Positions 1 to 9,209 of a DNA stretch of 64,000 nt are shown here, in pieces. The notes beneath the pieces were generated by a model, which did no database searches, was not told where the DNA came from, and saw only the letters and a program-made list of their open reading frames with translations. Location: assembly GCF_014138265.1 (NCBI RefSeq), contig NZ_JACGXL010000008.1, positions 240,271 through 304,270 of the forward strand, given 5' to 3'. Each line of letters begins with the position of its first letter. Positions within the stretch are counted from its first letter, which is position 1. The translations under genes and the position numbers were made by a program. This DNA is from Dokdonella fugitiva (lineage in GTDB: Bacteria > Pseudomonadota > Gammaproteobacteria > Xanthomonadales > Rhodanobacteraceae).

Positions 1-18
1 CCGCCGCGCCGCGTCCGC

Positions 19-24
19 TACACT
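19..24 (+). promoter_or_regulatory. possible -10 box (TACACT)
   Basis: TACACT followed by G lies 45 bases upstream of the glutaredoxin-like gene. It fits the CTA-NN-CTG pattern also seen upstream of genes at 8415, 8968, 16116 and 16926. No clear -35 can be seen because the window starts here. Confidence 0.3.
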
Positions 25-69
25 GCGCGCGCGGCGTGTCGCCGCAGGCGCGACGGTGCGATACCCGCC

Positions 70-297
70 ATGCATTTCGTCCTCTACCAGCGCGACGATT
101 GCGCCCTGTGCGACCACGCGCTCGCGCTGCTCGCGGCGGCGCGTGCACCCGAATTCGCCAGCGTATGGATCGACGAAGACGCCGCGCTCGAAGCGCGCTA
201 CGGCGCGCGCGTACCCGTGCTGCGCGACGAACGCGACGGGCGCGAACTCGATTGGCCGTTCGACGGCGACAGGCTCGCGGCGTTCCTGCGCGGTTGA
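70..297 (+). CDS. glutaredoxin-family protein (DUF836-like)
   Basis: A 75-residue protein with a thioredoxin-fold pattern. It opens with a beta strand (FVLYQR) leading into a CxxC redox pair at C11 and C14, and has a cis-proline-type motif (RVPVLRD) near residue 50. Length and layout match the short DUF836/glutaredoxin-like proteins of gammaproteobacteria, which are presumed cytoplasmic thiol-disulfide proteins. The substrate is unknown. It stands alone: the next gene is on the other strand and ends at 545. Confidence 0.8.
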   Translation: MHFVLYQRDDCALCDHALALLAAARAPEFASVWIDEDAALEARYGARVPVLRDERDGRELDWPFDGDRLAAFLRG

Positions 298-340
298 TGT
301 CCGCGGCACCGCCGCTGCGGCGACCACGTCGCGGGATTCC

Positions 341-535
341 CGTGGGAGCGCGCCCTGTGCGCTACCGCGGCTGCGGGCGCGACGCGACGCTGCGGTCGCC
401 CACAGGGTGGGCTCCTACAACGGCCATGGACGTCGCGGTATTTCCGCATGGACGGCGTGGGATGCCGCTCGACGCCACTGCGTTCCACGGCAACGCCGCG
501 GGATTCCCGTAGGAGCGCACCCTGTGCGCGACCGC
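341..535. repeat. REP-type palindromic elements (family 1)
   Basis: Three half-elements occur here. Copies at about 342-362 and 395-418 are inverted (GTGGGAGCGCGCCCTGTGCG and its near complement ending GGGCTCCTAC). A third direct copy at about 500-535 starts GGGATTCCCGTAGGAGCGC. The inverted pair can fold into a long hairpin between two convergent genes. The same family recurs near 19133 and 28730. Confidence 0.7.
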
Positions 536-544
536 TTCGCCGCG

Positions 545-1975
545 CTATTCGAACGAGTCCGCGAAGATGAGGTCGTCGGTGATGCGCGCGACGATGAAGT
601 CGATGTGCGTGATATCGACCGAATTGAGCGCGCCGCCGAGCACGATCTTCGATCCCTGCATCGCGATCGAGTGGAACAGCTGCCCCGACGGCGTGCTCTG
701 TTCGAAGTCGTAGAGGCGCTTGCCGACCGTGCCGAAGCTCGTGTCGGGTGAGCCGTCCGGCAACAGGCGCACGAGCGTCGCGTATTCGTACGCGGGCGGC
801 GCCTGCAGGCCGATCGCGGTGCCTGCGACGTAGAGGCGGCCATTGCCCTGTTCGTGCACCGCGATGCCGTAGTCGGGGCCGTTCGGCGCGAGGTCGAAGG
901 CAATGACCGTCTTGCCGCCGATGCCGAACGTCGCGTCGGGGGAGCCGTCGGGCAGCAGGCGTGCGACGGCGACATCCAGGTTCGCGGTATTCGGATCGGT
1001 GTGCGAGGTCGTGCTCGAATCGGCCGCGCCGGTCAGCACGATGCGTTCCTGCCGGTCGATCATCATGCCGACCGCCTGGTCGGTGTTGCCGCCGTTCGCG
1101 CCGCCGAGGTCGAACGCGAGCGTGGCGCGCCCGTCGGCATTGAAGTCGGGGTCGGGCTGGCCGTTCGGCAGCAGGCGCAGCACGGCCATGTCGAGGCCGC
1201 CGGGCAGGCCATGGTCGGCGAAGCCTGCGGCGACGATGCGACCGCTCGCGTCGATCAGGACCCGCTGCGCCGCATCGCTCTTGTTCGAACTGCCGGCGAG
1301 GTCGAAGCCGACCGTGACGCGGCCGGTGAGGTTGAAGCCGGTGTCGCGCGAACCGTCCGTGTTGAGCTGCAGGATCGCGAAATCGAGCCCGTTCGACGCG
1401 GTCGCGGCCGAGCCGGCGACGACGATCCGGCCGTCCGCGCGCAGCGCGACGCCCGTGGCGGCGTCGGCGTTGTTGCCGCCGAGATCGAACGCGACGACGG
1501 TCTTGCCGGTGCCGTTGCCGAAACCGGCGGTGTCGAGCGTGCCGTCGCTGTTGAGGCGTGCGACCGCGAAGTCCGAATTGGCGCTCTGGTCCGGCGTGGT
1601 CGTGCCGGCGACGACGATCTTGCCGTCCGGCTGCACGACGATGCCGCTGCAGGTGTCGCTGTTGCCGCCGAAATCGATCGTCGTGTGGCCGTCGAAGCTG
1701 AAGCTCGTGTCGACCGCGCCGTCGGCGGTGAAGCGCGCGATGAAGAAGTCGTAACTCGTGGGGCTCGTGCTCTCGCCCTCGCACAGCAGGATCTTGCCGT
1801 CCGGCTGCACGGCCATGCCCGAGGTGAGGCTGGCGTAACCGTCGAGGATCCCGGACAGGCGGAAACCGCCGGCGCCGAAGGTCGTGTCGAGGTCGCCCTC
1901 GGCGGCGACGGCGGAACTCGCCATCGCCGCGGCGATGAAGGATGCGCAGAGCCTGCGCCTGGCGTGGACTTGCAT
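545..1975 (-). CDS. secreted delta-60-repeat protein with IFADSFE tail
   Basis: A 476-residue protein made of an N-terminal signal peptide (about residues 1-26, ending near SSAVAA), seven repeats with the signature DG-x2-D-x2-F-x-x-x-G spaced about 55-65 residues (delta-60 / TIGR02608 type), and a C-terminal LIFADSFE. The repeats are known to form beta-propeller-like surface domains; the ligand is unknown. The ATG at 1975 is chosen because AGGGAG sits just upstream and the signal peptide follows directly; a longer frame upstream has no such features. Paralogues lie at 3846-5228 and 23641-24960. It is 49 bp downstream of the permease gene and may be co-transcribed with it. Confidence 0.87.
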   Translation of the reverse strand: MQVHARRRLCASFIAAAMASSAVAAEGDLDTTFGAGGFRLSGILDGYASLTSGMAVQPDGKILLCEGESTSPTSYDFFIARFTADGAVDTSFSFDGHTTIDFGGNSDTCSGIVVQPDGKIVVAGTTTPDQSANSDFAVARLNSDGTLDTAGFGNGTGKTVVAFDLGGNNADAATGVALRADGRIVVAGSAATASNGLDFAILQLNTDGSRDTGFNLTGRVTVGFDLAGSSNKSDAAQRVLIDASGRIVAAGFADHGLPGGLDMAVLRLLPNGQPDPDFNADGRATLAFDLGGANGGNTDQAVGMMIDRQERIVLTGAADSSTTSHTDPNTANLDVAVARLLPDGSPDATFGIGGKTVIAFDLAPNGPDYGIAVHEQGNGRLYVAGTAIGLQAPPAYEYATLVRLLPDGSPDTSFGTVGKRLYDFEQSTPSGQLFHSIAMQGSKIVLGGALNSVDITHIDFIVARITDDLIFADSFE

Positions 1976-2024
1976 GCTGGTTCTCCCTGGTGTGCCTTCG
2001 GGCCAGCCGCAAGCCGCGCTGCGG

Positions 2025-3638
2025 CTAGTCGGTCGGCACGTTGCCGTGGGCGGCTTCCACCGCCGGCGTGCGCCAGCCCGAATGCACGCCCCACACGTAG
2101 AACGCAAAACCGACCACGGCCACGACAACGAGATCCCAGCCGTACGGCAGGTAGCCCTGGCCGCCGAAGCGGTCGCTGCCGCCCCAGGAGATCAGCGCGA
2201 TCACCGGCAGGTAGACGATCAGCCACCACGCGCCTTGCAGCTGGCGGCCGAAATCGCGCCAGCCCGCGCGGGCCTGGTAGTAGAAATAGACCGGCAGCGC
2301 GACCACCATGAGCAGGATGATCTCGCCGGTTAGCGGCCATTTCGCCCAGTACAGCAGTTCGGTCGCGAAGATGAACGCGAGCGCGGCGAGCACGGGCAGG
2401 CCGGACAGGCGGAACGGACGATGCAGGTCCGGCGCGGTGCGGCGCAGGCTCATCGCGCTGACCGGGCCGGTCATGTAGGAGATGATCGTCGCCACCGAGA
2501 TCACCGCGGCGAGCGTGCCCCAGCCGCGGAAGAAGAACAGGAAGACGTACGAGACGAGCAGGTTCAACCACATCGCCGGGCGCGGCACGCCCCACACCGG
2601 ATGCAGGCGGCCGAGCACGCGCGGCATCGTGCCGTTGCGCTCCATGCCGTAGATCATGCGCGCGGTCGTCGCGGTGTAGGTGATGCCGGTGCCGCTCGGG
2701 CTCACGAACGCATCGGCGTAGAGCAGGATCGCGAGCCAGTTGAGGTTGACGAGGATCGCGAGCTCGGCGAACGGCGAGCGGAAGTCGATGCCCTTCCAGC
2801 CGGCCTTCGCGAGCATCTCCGTCGGCACCGCGCCGATGTAGGCGACCTGCAGGATCAGGTACACGACCGTCGCGAGCGCGATCGAACCGAGCACCGCGAA
2901 CGGGATGCTGCGGCCGGGATTGCGCGCCTCGCCGGCGAGGTTCACCGGACTCTGGAAGCCGTTGTAGCTGAACACGATGCCGGCGGTCGCGACCGCAGTG
3001 AGCACGGCGGCCCAGTCGATCGTGTGTTCGGAACCCGGATGGATGCCGACCGAGAAGTTCTCCGCGTGGAAACCGCTCGCGATCAGCGCGATGCCGGTCG
3101 CCGCGGGCACGACGAGCTTGAACACGGTGATCGCGGTGTTCGAGTGCGCGAACAGCTTCACGCTCCAGAAGTTGATCAGGAAGTAGACGATCACCAGCAC
3201 CGCCGCGATCCATAGGCCGGGCACGGTCAATTCACCGTGCGCGGCGCCTGCGGTGTGCACGTACAGGTCTTGCGCCCACTGCCATGGCCACGACGCCATG
3301 TACTGCACCGACGCCTCGGCCTCGACCGGGATCACCGAGACGATCGCGATCCAGTTCGCCCATGCGCCGATGAAACCGACCAGCGAGCCGTGCGAGTAGT
3401 GGCTGTAGCGGACCATGCCGCCCGATTCGGGGAACATCGCACCGAGCTCGGCGTAGGTGAGCGCGATCGTCGTGATCACGGCGGCGCCGATGACCCACGC
3501 CCAGATCGCGCCGGGACCGGCGAGGCCGGCGGCTTTCCAGGCGCCGAAGAGCCAGCCCGAGCCGATGATCGAGCCGAGGCCCGTGAGCATGAGCGCGAAG
3601 GGGCCGACGTCGCGGCGGAGGGAGGAATGGTCGGACAT
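2025..3638 (-). CDS. APC-family amino-acid permease
   Basis: A 537-residue integral membrane protein of about 12 helices. The first helix carries the APC substrate-binding glycine motif GSIIGSGWLFG near residues 22-32, followed by the conserved YAELGAMFPESGG segment near residues 63-75, typical of amino acid/polyamine/organocation transporters. The sequence resembles the aspartate:proton symporter-like branch, but the substrate cannot be fixed. Start ATG at 3638 with a weak GGGGTG site upstream. It lies between two delta-60-repeat genes on the same strand. Confidence 0.9.
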   Translation of the reverse strand: MSDHSSLRRDVGPFALMLTGLGSIIGSGWLFGAWKAAGLAGPGAIWAWVIGAAVITTIALTYAELGAMFPESGGMVRYSHYSHGSLVGFIGAWANWIAIVSVIPVEAEASVQYMASWPWQWAQDLYVHTAGAAHGELTVPGLWIAAVLVIVYFLINFWSVKLFAHSNTAITVFKLVVPAATGIALIASGFHAENFSVGIHPGSEHTIDWAAVLTAVATAGIVFSYNGFQSPVNLAGEARNPGRSIPFAVLGSIALATVVYLILQVAYIGAVPTEMLAKAGWKGIDFRSPFAELAILVNLNWLAILLYADAFVSPSGTGITYTATTARMIYGMERNGTMPRVLGRLHPVWGVPRPAMWLNLLVSYVFLFFFRGWGTLAAVISVATIISYMTGPVSAMSLRRTAPDLHRPFRLSGLPVLAALAFIFATELLYWAKWPLTGEIILLMVVALPVYFYYQARAGWRDFGRQLQGAWWLIVYLPVIALISWGGSDRFGGQGYLPYGWDLVVVAVVGFAFYVWGVHSGWRTPAVEAAHGNVPTD

Positions 3639-3845
3639 GCAGACACCCCAGTGGGCCGCGGGTGCGGCACGAAGCGGCGATGGTCGCAGGTCGGCCGCCG
3701 AAAGTCAGCGCTGGCGGGTCGGAAGCCGCGCCGGCGGCAGGTGCGATGCTTCACGCAAGGCGGCCATCGCCCCGCGCATCCGTCGGCGTGCGGAAGGCTG
3801 CGGACCGCCCGCGCGGATCCATCGACGGACCCGCGCACCCTGCGA

Positions 3846-5228
3846 TCAGAGCGTCGTCTCGAAGCCGTCGTCGAAGACCGTGTCGATCACGATGCGGGCG
3901 GCGAGGAACTGCGTGTAGCCACCCGCACCGGTGGTGACGCCGCCGATCACCAAATAGCCGTCCTCGATGCGTGCACGCACGGCGGCGTCGAACAGGTTGC
4001 CGCCGAGGTCGAGCGGGATCACCTGCTTGCCGGCGAAGCCGAACGTCGGGTCGAGCTGGCCATCGGCGGTGAGGCGCGCGAGCGCGATGTCGGAATTGCC
4101 GGGGGCGACCGCGGCGAAACCGACCAGCACGAGCTTGCCGTCCGCCTGCAGCGCCGCGCCGTAGGCAGGGTCGCTGTTCGTGTCGCCGAGGTCGAACGGC
4201 ACCGTCACCTTGCCGCCGTTGCCGAATGTCGGGTCCGGCGTGCCGTCCGGCAGCAGTTTCAGCGCGGCGAAATCGTAGCCGTTGTCGGTGACGGCACCGG
4301 TGAGATAGATCGAGCCGTCGGGGCCGATCGAGAGTTCGAGCGGTTCGTCGTCGAGATTGCCGCCGATGTCGAACGCCACGGTGACGCGACCGTCGCCGCC
4401 GAAGTTCGGGTCGAGCGCGCCGCTCGGGGTGAGCCGTGCGATCGCGAAATCGTAGTTGGACTGGCTGCCGTGCGGCGCGATGCCGGCGACAAGGATATTG
4501 CCGGATGCGTCGATCGCGACGCTCGAAGCGACTTCGTCCTTGAACGTGGGGTCGAGGTCGAAATGCAGCGTGACGCGGCCGTCGCCGTCGAAGCTCGTGT
4601 CGCGGCTGCCGTCGGCATTGAGGCGCACGATCGCGAAGTCGGTGCCTTGTCCCGTGACTTCCGCGTTGCCGACGAGGATGAGCTTGCCGTTGGCCAGTTG
4701 TACGCCGTCGAGCGCGCGATCGTTGTTCGTGCCGCCCGCATCGATGTTGATGAACGCCTTGCCGTCGCCGCTGAACGAGGTGTCGAGCGAGCCGTCGAGG
4801 TTGAAGCGCACGACTTCCATGTCGCTGTCGTCGCCATTGACCGCGGTATCGGGTCCGTCGCCGATCGTGACGATCTTGCCGTCCGCCTGCACGATCGTGT
4901 TGAACGACGTGTCGGTCGCTGCGCCGGCGCCGACCGCGACCGTGGTCTTGCCGTCGAAGCTGAAGCTCGTGTCGGGATGGCCGTCGCGAGAGAGGCGGGC
5001 GACCGCGACGTCGGTGCCGGTGGCGGCGCCGCCATCGACGGTGCCGCCGAGGACGATCTTGCCGTCGGGCGCAAGGGCGAGGCCGTAGGCGATGGCGGTG
5101 GCGCCGAAGTCGATGATCGTGTAGCCGCCGGTACCGAAGGTGGGGTCGAGGTCGCCGTCGTGGGCGAGTGCGGCGGTGGCGAAGAACGCGGACAGGACGA
5201 CGGTGAAGCGGGAACGGACATGGGTCAT
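3846..5228 (-). CDS. secreted delta-60-repeat protein with VFDDGFE tail
   Basis: A 460-residue paralogue of the 545-1975 product. It has a signal peptide (residues 1-22, ending AALAHD), seven delta-60 repeats (DG-x2-D-x2-F-x-x-x-G) and a C-terminal VFDDGFETTL, a variant of the shared tail. The ATG at 5228 is preceded by GGAGATCACC, which decides the start over the longer upstream frame. Presumably exported and surface-exposed; the function of the repeats is not known. Confidence 0.87.
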   Translation of the reverse strand: MTHVRSRFTVVLSAFFATAALAHDGDLDPTFGTGGYTIIDFGATAIAYGLALAPDGKIVLGGTVDGGAATGTDVAVARLSRDGHPDTSFSFDGKTTVAVGAGAATDTSFNTIVQADGKIVTIGDGPDTAVNGDDSDMEVVRFNLDGSLDTSFSGDGKAFINIDAGGTNNDRALDGVQLANGKLILVGNAEVTGQGTDFAIVRLNADGSRDTSFDGDGRVTLHFDLDPTFKDEVASSVAIDASGNILVAGIAPHGSQSNYDFAIARLTPSGALDPNFGGDGRVTVAFDIGGNLDDEPLELSIGPDGSIYLTGAVTDNGYDFAALKLLPDGTPDPTFGNGGKVTVPFDLGDTNSDPAYGAALQADGKLVLVGFAAVAPGNSDIALARLTADGQLDPTFGFAGKQVIPLDLGGNLFDAAVRARIEDGYLVIGGVTTGAGGYTQFLAARIVIDTVFDDGFETTL

Positions 5229-5506
5229 GGTGATCTCCTTTGCACAGGAGAAACGCCAAATCATCCGTTTCCAGTCATGCCGATGGCGGATGTCCTTCGG
5301 CATCCCCGTGGTCGCCGGGGCCGTCGGCAAAGCCGCGCACGGCACGGTGGGCCGGGACGGGTTCTCCGTCGGCAACCCTGCGATCGCCTGTCGCAACCCC
5401 TGAGACCGCCTCCTGTTGCAATCCCTCCATGCCGCAAGGCATCCGGTCGGCAAGCACAGGGCTTGGCCGGTCGGTCAATGGGAAAGACAGACAGGAGAGC
5501 ACCACC

Positions 5507-5977
5507 ATGACGCAGAACCTCGTTTCGCTCAGCTTCGACGACGCCCAGCTCCAGGCCGTGGACGCGGCCCTTTCGGAACTGGAAAGCCACCTCGCCGGAT
5601 TGATCGCGCTGAGTCCCGCCCAGAAGCGCACGATGCGCCGCATGGGCGAGAAGTCCGAGGCGTTCTGCCGGCAGGCCTTGCGCGTGCTGGAGCAGAACCC
5701 GCAGATGGTCCCTGCCAACGTCGGCCTCGCCGACGCGCAGGCGGATCTCGCCACGATGGACCACCTGCGCCCGCGCCTGGTGCGCCTGTCCCGCCTGAGC
5801 GAACGCGCGAGCGACACGGATGCCGCGCTCGGCAGCGACGTGATGGACGTCGCGCTGCAGGCCTACAGCCTGCTCAAGGTCACCGGCCGCACCGAAGGCC
5901 TGACTGCACTGCGCAAGGAACTCGGCATCCGCTTCGCCAAGTCGCCGCGCAAGCCGAAGGAGGTGAAGACCGCGTAG
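5507..5977 (+). CDS. conserved hypothetical protein, helical
   Basis: A 156-residue, almost entirely alpha-helical cytoplasmic protein with no membrane segment or signal peptide. I do not recognise a named family. The ATG at 5507 follows an AGGAGAG site, and the gene ends 37 bp before a clear rho-independent terminator, so it is a stand-alone transcription unit. The central region (about residues 35-70) contains an alternating basic/acidic stretch and one cysteine. Function unknown. Confidence 0.75.
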   Translation: MTQNLVSLSFDDAQLQAVDAALSELESHLAGLIALSPAQKRTMRRMGEKSEAFCRQALRVLEQNPQMVPANVGLADAQADLATMDHLRPRLVRLSRLSERASDTDAALGSDVMDVALQAYSLLKVTGRTEGLTALRKELGIRFAKSPRKPKEVKTA

Positions 5978-6014
5978 CACCGTCGCACCGGAACACCGAT
6001 GTGCAAGCCCTTCG

Positions 6015-6038
6015 AGCCGCAGCGATGCGGCTTTTTTT
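6015..6038 (+). terminator. rho-independent terminator
   Basis: Perfect 7-bp stem AGCCGCA / TGCGGCT with loop GCGA, followed by a run of seven Ts. Placed 37 bp after the 5507-5977 gene. Confidence 0.9.
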
Positions 6039-6120
6039 CGTGCGCGAGTTCCGGTAACGCCGAGCGTAACCGTGCCGCAGCCCTGCAAGACGCGACGGTG
6101 CGGGTCGACCGCGTGAATGT

Positions 6121-6345
6121 CCCGACACGAAGCAGCGCCGCAGTCCTCCGGAATCCCCGCGACCTGCTCGACGAAGCGGCCGAGCTGACACGAAACGGGT
6201 TTCCACCGACACGCCATGCGCCGGACCTGATCGCGAGCAGGTTTTTCCCGACACGAAGCGGGTCCGATCGCTATCAGCAATGCCGCCGACCTGCTCGACC
6301 GGGCGCGTGAGCTGACACGAAGCGGGTGTTCGCTGATGCGAAGCA
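6121..6345. repeat. two-copy degenerate direct repeat, about 126 bp
   Basis: This lies in a 661-bp gap (5978-6638) with no credible gene. CCCGACACGAAGC occurs at 6121 and 6247, GACCTGCTCGA at 6161 and 6288, and GCTGACACGA at 6184 and 6311, all offset by 126-127 bp. The sub-motif GACACGAAGCGGG recurs within each unit. It looks like an old tandem duplication that has diverged. The remainder of the gap shows the terminator and nothing else recognisable. Confidence 0.6.
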
Positions 6346-6638
6346 CGGAAAACCGATTCACCGTCAGGACGAACCCGCTCGCAGTCAGGTCGGATGCATT
6401 GCGTTGATGCTTTTTTGATCATCGGAAGCGTGTTGCGACGGGCGTGGCCAGCAAAGCAGGCCACGGATAAACTGCCAAGCCAGCAGCGGGTGCTCACGCG
6501 CAAGTTCGTCATCGGTTTCGACCGCTGCCGCCGCCTGATCATTCAAGCCATGCCGCTGCGCGGGCCTCCGGCAGCGGCCACTTGCCCCACTGTCGTGCCG
6601 CCATCGGCTCGGCGCGGGTGTCGAACGAGGAAGCACGC

Positions 6639-6836
6639 ATGACTGCCCAACCCACCGCAAAGCTCGTCGATGGTGCCCGCTGCAGCGTCGTCGGCGGCAC
6701 CCACGCGGGAAAGTCCGGCACCGTCACGGACATCAAGACCAGCAAGACGGGTCACGTCACGATCACCGTCGTCCAGAAGGACGGCACTCGCTTCAAGACG
6801 CTTGCGAGGAACGTCGTCGTCGCGGGTTCGGCATGA
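6639..6836 (+). CDS. small KOW-like protein
   Basis: A 65-residue protein. Residues 14-60 form one KOW-type SH3 barrel: CSVVGGTHAGKSGTV matches the KOW core of ribosomal protein L24/NusG (G-x-H-x-G-K-x-G-x-V), followed by strands rich in T and V. KOW modules bind RNA or protein partners, so an RNA-binding accessory role is possible but inferred. The ATG at 6639 is chosen because GAGGAAG lies upstream and the KOW core begins soon after it. Confidence 0.75.
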   Translation: MTAQPTAKLVDGARCSVVGGTHAGKSGTVTDIKTSKTGHVTITVVQKDGTRFKTLARNVVVAGSA

Positions 6837-6869
6837 GCTGGGCGTCAGGCAGCGCGACGAAAGAATGCC

Positions 6870-7439
6870 ATGAGCGATCCCGTGCTTACCTTTGCGAACC
6901 AGGCCGAGTGGGAGTCCTGGCTCGAGCTCAACGCAAACGCGACGACCGGCGTCTGGCTTCGATTGGCCAAGAAGGCCGCCGGTCAAGCCACCCTCACCTA
7001 CGCGGAAGCGATCGAAAGCGCGCTCTGCCACGGCTGGATCGACGGCCAGAAGAAGGCGGAGAACGAACACTACTGGCTGCAGCGCTTCACGACGAGGACA
7101 GCCAGGAGCCTCTGGTCGAAGATCAACAAGGCGAAGGCCGAGGCGCTGATCTCCGCGGGAAGAATGCATCCCGCTGGAATACGGGAAATCGAACGGGCCA
7201 AGCAGGACGGTCGATGGGACGCGGCGTATTCCTCGGCGAGGACGTCGACCGTTCCCGACGATCTGCAGAAGGCGCTCGATGCGAACAAGAAGGCGAAAGC
7301 CTTCTTCGCGACGCTCGACGGCAGCAATCGTTACGCCGTTCTCTTCAGGATTCACAACGTGAAGAAGGCGGAAACGCGCGCGAGGAAGATCGCCCGGTTC
7401 GTCGAGATGCTGGCCAATGGCGAAAAGCTGCATCCCTAG
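6870..7439 (+). CDS. YdeI/OmpD-associated family protein
   Basis: A 189-residue protein matching the YdeI/OmpD-associated (OmdA) family along its length. Diagnostic segments are WLELNANATTGVWLRLAKK near residue 15, SALCHGWIDGQKK near residue 50 and the W/R-rich RFTTRTARSLWSKIN near residue 70. Members are small cytoplasmic proteins often found in accessory DNA; the biochemical role is unsettled. Start ATG at 6870, 33 bp after the KOW-like gene on the same strand. Confidence 0.88.
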   Translation: MSDPVLTFANQAEWESWLELNANATTGVWLRLAKKAAGQATLTYAEAIESALCHGWIDGQKKAENEHYWLQRFTTRTARSLWSKINKAKAEALISAGRMHPAGIREIERAKQDGRWDAAYSSARTSTVPDDLQKALDANKKAKAFFATLDGSNRYAVLFRIHNVKKAETRARKIARFVEMLANGEKLHP

Positions 7440-7493
7440 CCCGCAGCCATTCATCGTCGCTTCGCGGCGCAACGCGATCGAGGTTCCCACCCG

Positions 7494-8282
7494 ATGATCC
7501 CACCCGACGTCCGAACCGAAATCCTTCGCCGGATCCGCGCAGCGGAGGAAGAGCACGGCGTCTGCGTGCTGCTCGCGGTGGAGTCCGGCAGTCGTGCGTG
7601 GGGGTTCGAGTCGCCCAACAGCGACTACGATGCACGCTTCATCTACGCGAACTCCCGCGACTGGTACCTGTCGGTCGGGCTCGAGGAGCAACGCGACGTG
7701 ATCGAGTATCCGATCGTCGACGAGATCGACCTCAACGGCTGGGACGTGCGCAAGGCGCTGCGCCTGTTCTGGAAGTCGAACCCGGCGTTCGTCGAGTGGA
7801 TCCAGTCGCCGTACGTCTACGCCGAACACACCGCGTTCGCGAGTGACGTTCGCGGGCTCCTTCCGCAGGTCTACAATTGCGAGAAAGGTATCCATCACTA
7901 TCGAAGCATGGCCAAGACGAACTTCCGCGGCTACCTGAAGGCGGATCTCGTTCCGTTGAAGAAATACTTCTACGTCCTTCGCCCGCTGCTGTCGGTTCGC
8001 TGGCTGGAACGCTACGGCGTCGCCGCGCCGATCGAGTTCGACAAGCTGCTCCAACTCGTCGAAGGCGAGCACGCCCTGGTGTCGGATATCCGGGCGCTGC
8101 TCGAACGAAAGCGCGCAGCGCCGGAAATGGGCCTGGAAGCCCCCGTCGCGAGCATCCACGCGTTCATCGAGGCGGAGCTCGAGCGGCTGGACGGTGTCAC
8201 TTCGTCGCCTCCGAATCGCCGCGAAGCGTTACCTGAGTTGAATCGTGTGTTTCGATCCAGCCTCCGGCAGGCGTGGGCCTGA
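7494..8282 (+). CDS. RlaP/YcgL-type nucleotidyltransferase
   Basis: A 262-residue protein of the DNA polymerase beta-like nucleotidyltransferase superfamily. GSRAWGFESPNSDYD at residues 32-46 gives the GS motif and the paired aspartates D44 and D46 that bind metal, followed by the family-typical W-D-x-R-K-A-L region near residue 82. It matches the RNA-ligase-associated predicted nucleotidyltransferase group (PF10127). Substrate unknown; no RNA ligase gene is adjacent. GAGG upstream of ATG 7494. Confidence 0.85.
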   Translation: MIPPDVRTEILRRIRAAEEEHGVCVLLAVESGSRAWGFESPNSDYDARFIYANSRDWYLSVGLEEQRDVIEYPIVDEIDLNGWDVRKALRLFWKSNPAFVEWIQSPYVYAEHTAFASDVRGLLPQVYNCEKGIHHYRSMAKTNFRGYLKADLVPLKKYFYVLRPLLSVRWLERYGVAAPIEFDKLLQLVEGEHALVSDIRALLERKRAAPEMGLEAPVASIHAFIEAELERLDGVTSSPPNRREALPELNRVFRSSLRQAWA

Positions 8283-8352
8283 CCGCGCTTCGCGCGACTG
8301 CACATGGCGCACATGGCGTCGTTACGCTCGCATGGCGGCGAAACGCTTGCGC

Positions 8353-8358
8353 TAGACT
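8353..8358 (+). promoter_or_regulatory. possible -10 box (TAGACT)
   Basis: CTAGACTG 57 bases upstream of the 8415 start; similar boxes precede 8968, 16116 and 16926. Confidence 0.3.
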
Positions 8359-8414
8359 GGGCCTCATGGCGTCCGCGTCAGCTTGGCGGCGCGGCCTTAT
8401 CCGAGGGTCGGCTC

Positions 8415-8816
8415 ATGGACAGAAGCATCCCTTTCGGCATCGGTGTTCTCTTCGGTGGAATCGCGTGGATCGAGATCACGACGCGCTTCGGACGTGTCTC
8501 GATCGCCGCTCTCGTCATCCTGTTCGGGTACGCCTTGCTCGGGTGGTTCTGCTATGCATTGAGTTCGCGAAAGTCCCCGCGAAGCGCCTCGAGAATCCTC
8601 GCGTTCGTTCTCGGCTGCACGGCGATGACCATCCAGGTACTGGCCATCAGGTACGTCGTCGCGAACGCGACCGACATCCAAGGCTTCAAGTCGGCACAGG
8701 AATTCAGTGCCTTCGTGCCGACAGGCCGGTTGCTGGAGTTGATGGCCTGGTTTTTCGTCCCCCTCATTCTTTGCAGCGTGACGGCGGGGCTCATCGCGCG
8801 ACGCATGGGCGGCTGA
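8415..8816 (+). CDS. small integral membrane protein
   Basis: A 133-residue protein with four predicted membrane helices (about residues 5-20, 28-48, 60-80 and 108-128) and short basic loops. No family recognised. The ATG at 8415 is preceded by GAGGGTCGGCTC, and the signal-like first helix starts at once, so the longer upstream frame is not used. Function unknown. Confidence 0.65.
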   Translation: MDRSIPFGIGVLFGGIAWIEITTRFGRVSIAALVILFGYALLGWFCYALSSRKSPRSASRILAFVLGCTAMTIQVLAIRYVVANATDIQGFKSAQEFSAFVPTGRLLELMAWFFVPLILCSVTAGLIARRMGG

Positions 8817-8919
8817 CGATCACCCGGAGTCGCCAGCTGGCCCAAGGCGTGTCTTCGAGTGCGTCAATACGCGGCGCGCGCCTGCGCGTGGCCCAAGCGA
8901 ACCGCCGTGGCGCTTGCGT

Positions 8920-8925
8920 TAAGCT
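8920..8925 (+). promoter_or_regulatory. possible -10 box (TAAGCT)
   Basis: GTTAAGCTG 43 bases upstream of the 8968 start. The same nine bases occur upstream of the response-regulator gene at 16926. Confidence 0.3.
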
Positions 8926-8967
8926 GGTTGCCGTCGAGTCGCCTGGCTCGAGCATCAGGTGAGGGCC

Positions 8968-9171
8968 ATGAGTCGCATCTTGGGCATCGTTCTCGTCGTG
9001 GCGGGCATCTTGGTCATCCTTTTCGGTAGCAAGTGGATCACGACGAACGGCGGCGTCGTGCTCAGGATGTTCGCCATGCCGCGCCTTCACGCTGCTTTCC
9101 TCAGGTGGGCGGGCGGACTTTTGTGTGTCTGGTTTGGCCTGGCGTTGCTCTTCGGTGCCCTGGATGCGTAG
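8968..9171 (+). CDS. small two-helix membrane protein
   Basis: A 67-residue protein with two hydrophobic helices (about residues 4-20 and 44-64) separated by a short polar loop. The ATG at 8968 is preferred to the in-frame GTG at 8959 because GGTGAGG is placed correctly upstream. No family recognised. Confidence 0.6.
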   Translation: MSRILGIVLVVAGILVILFGSKWITTNGGVVLRMFAMPRLHAAFLRWAGGLLCVWFGLALLFGALDA

Positions 9172-9209
9172 CCGATGAACAGGCATCGCACATGACGCGG
9201 AGATGATCG

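Noticed and set aside
198..2012. Very long open frames opposite or overlapping known genes (for example 198-2012 minus, 30253-33705 minus, 34276-37887 minus, 54557-58426 minus).
   Set aside because: High GC suppresses stop codons in all frames. These translate to Arg/Ala/Asp-rich, low-complexity products with no domain, and they lie on top of genes with clear families.
5999..6310. Possible gene of 103 residues after the terminator.
   Set aside because: It overlaps the terminator and the degenerate direct repeat, with no ribosome-binding site or recognisable domain.
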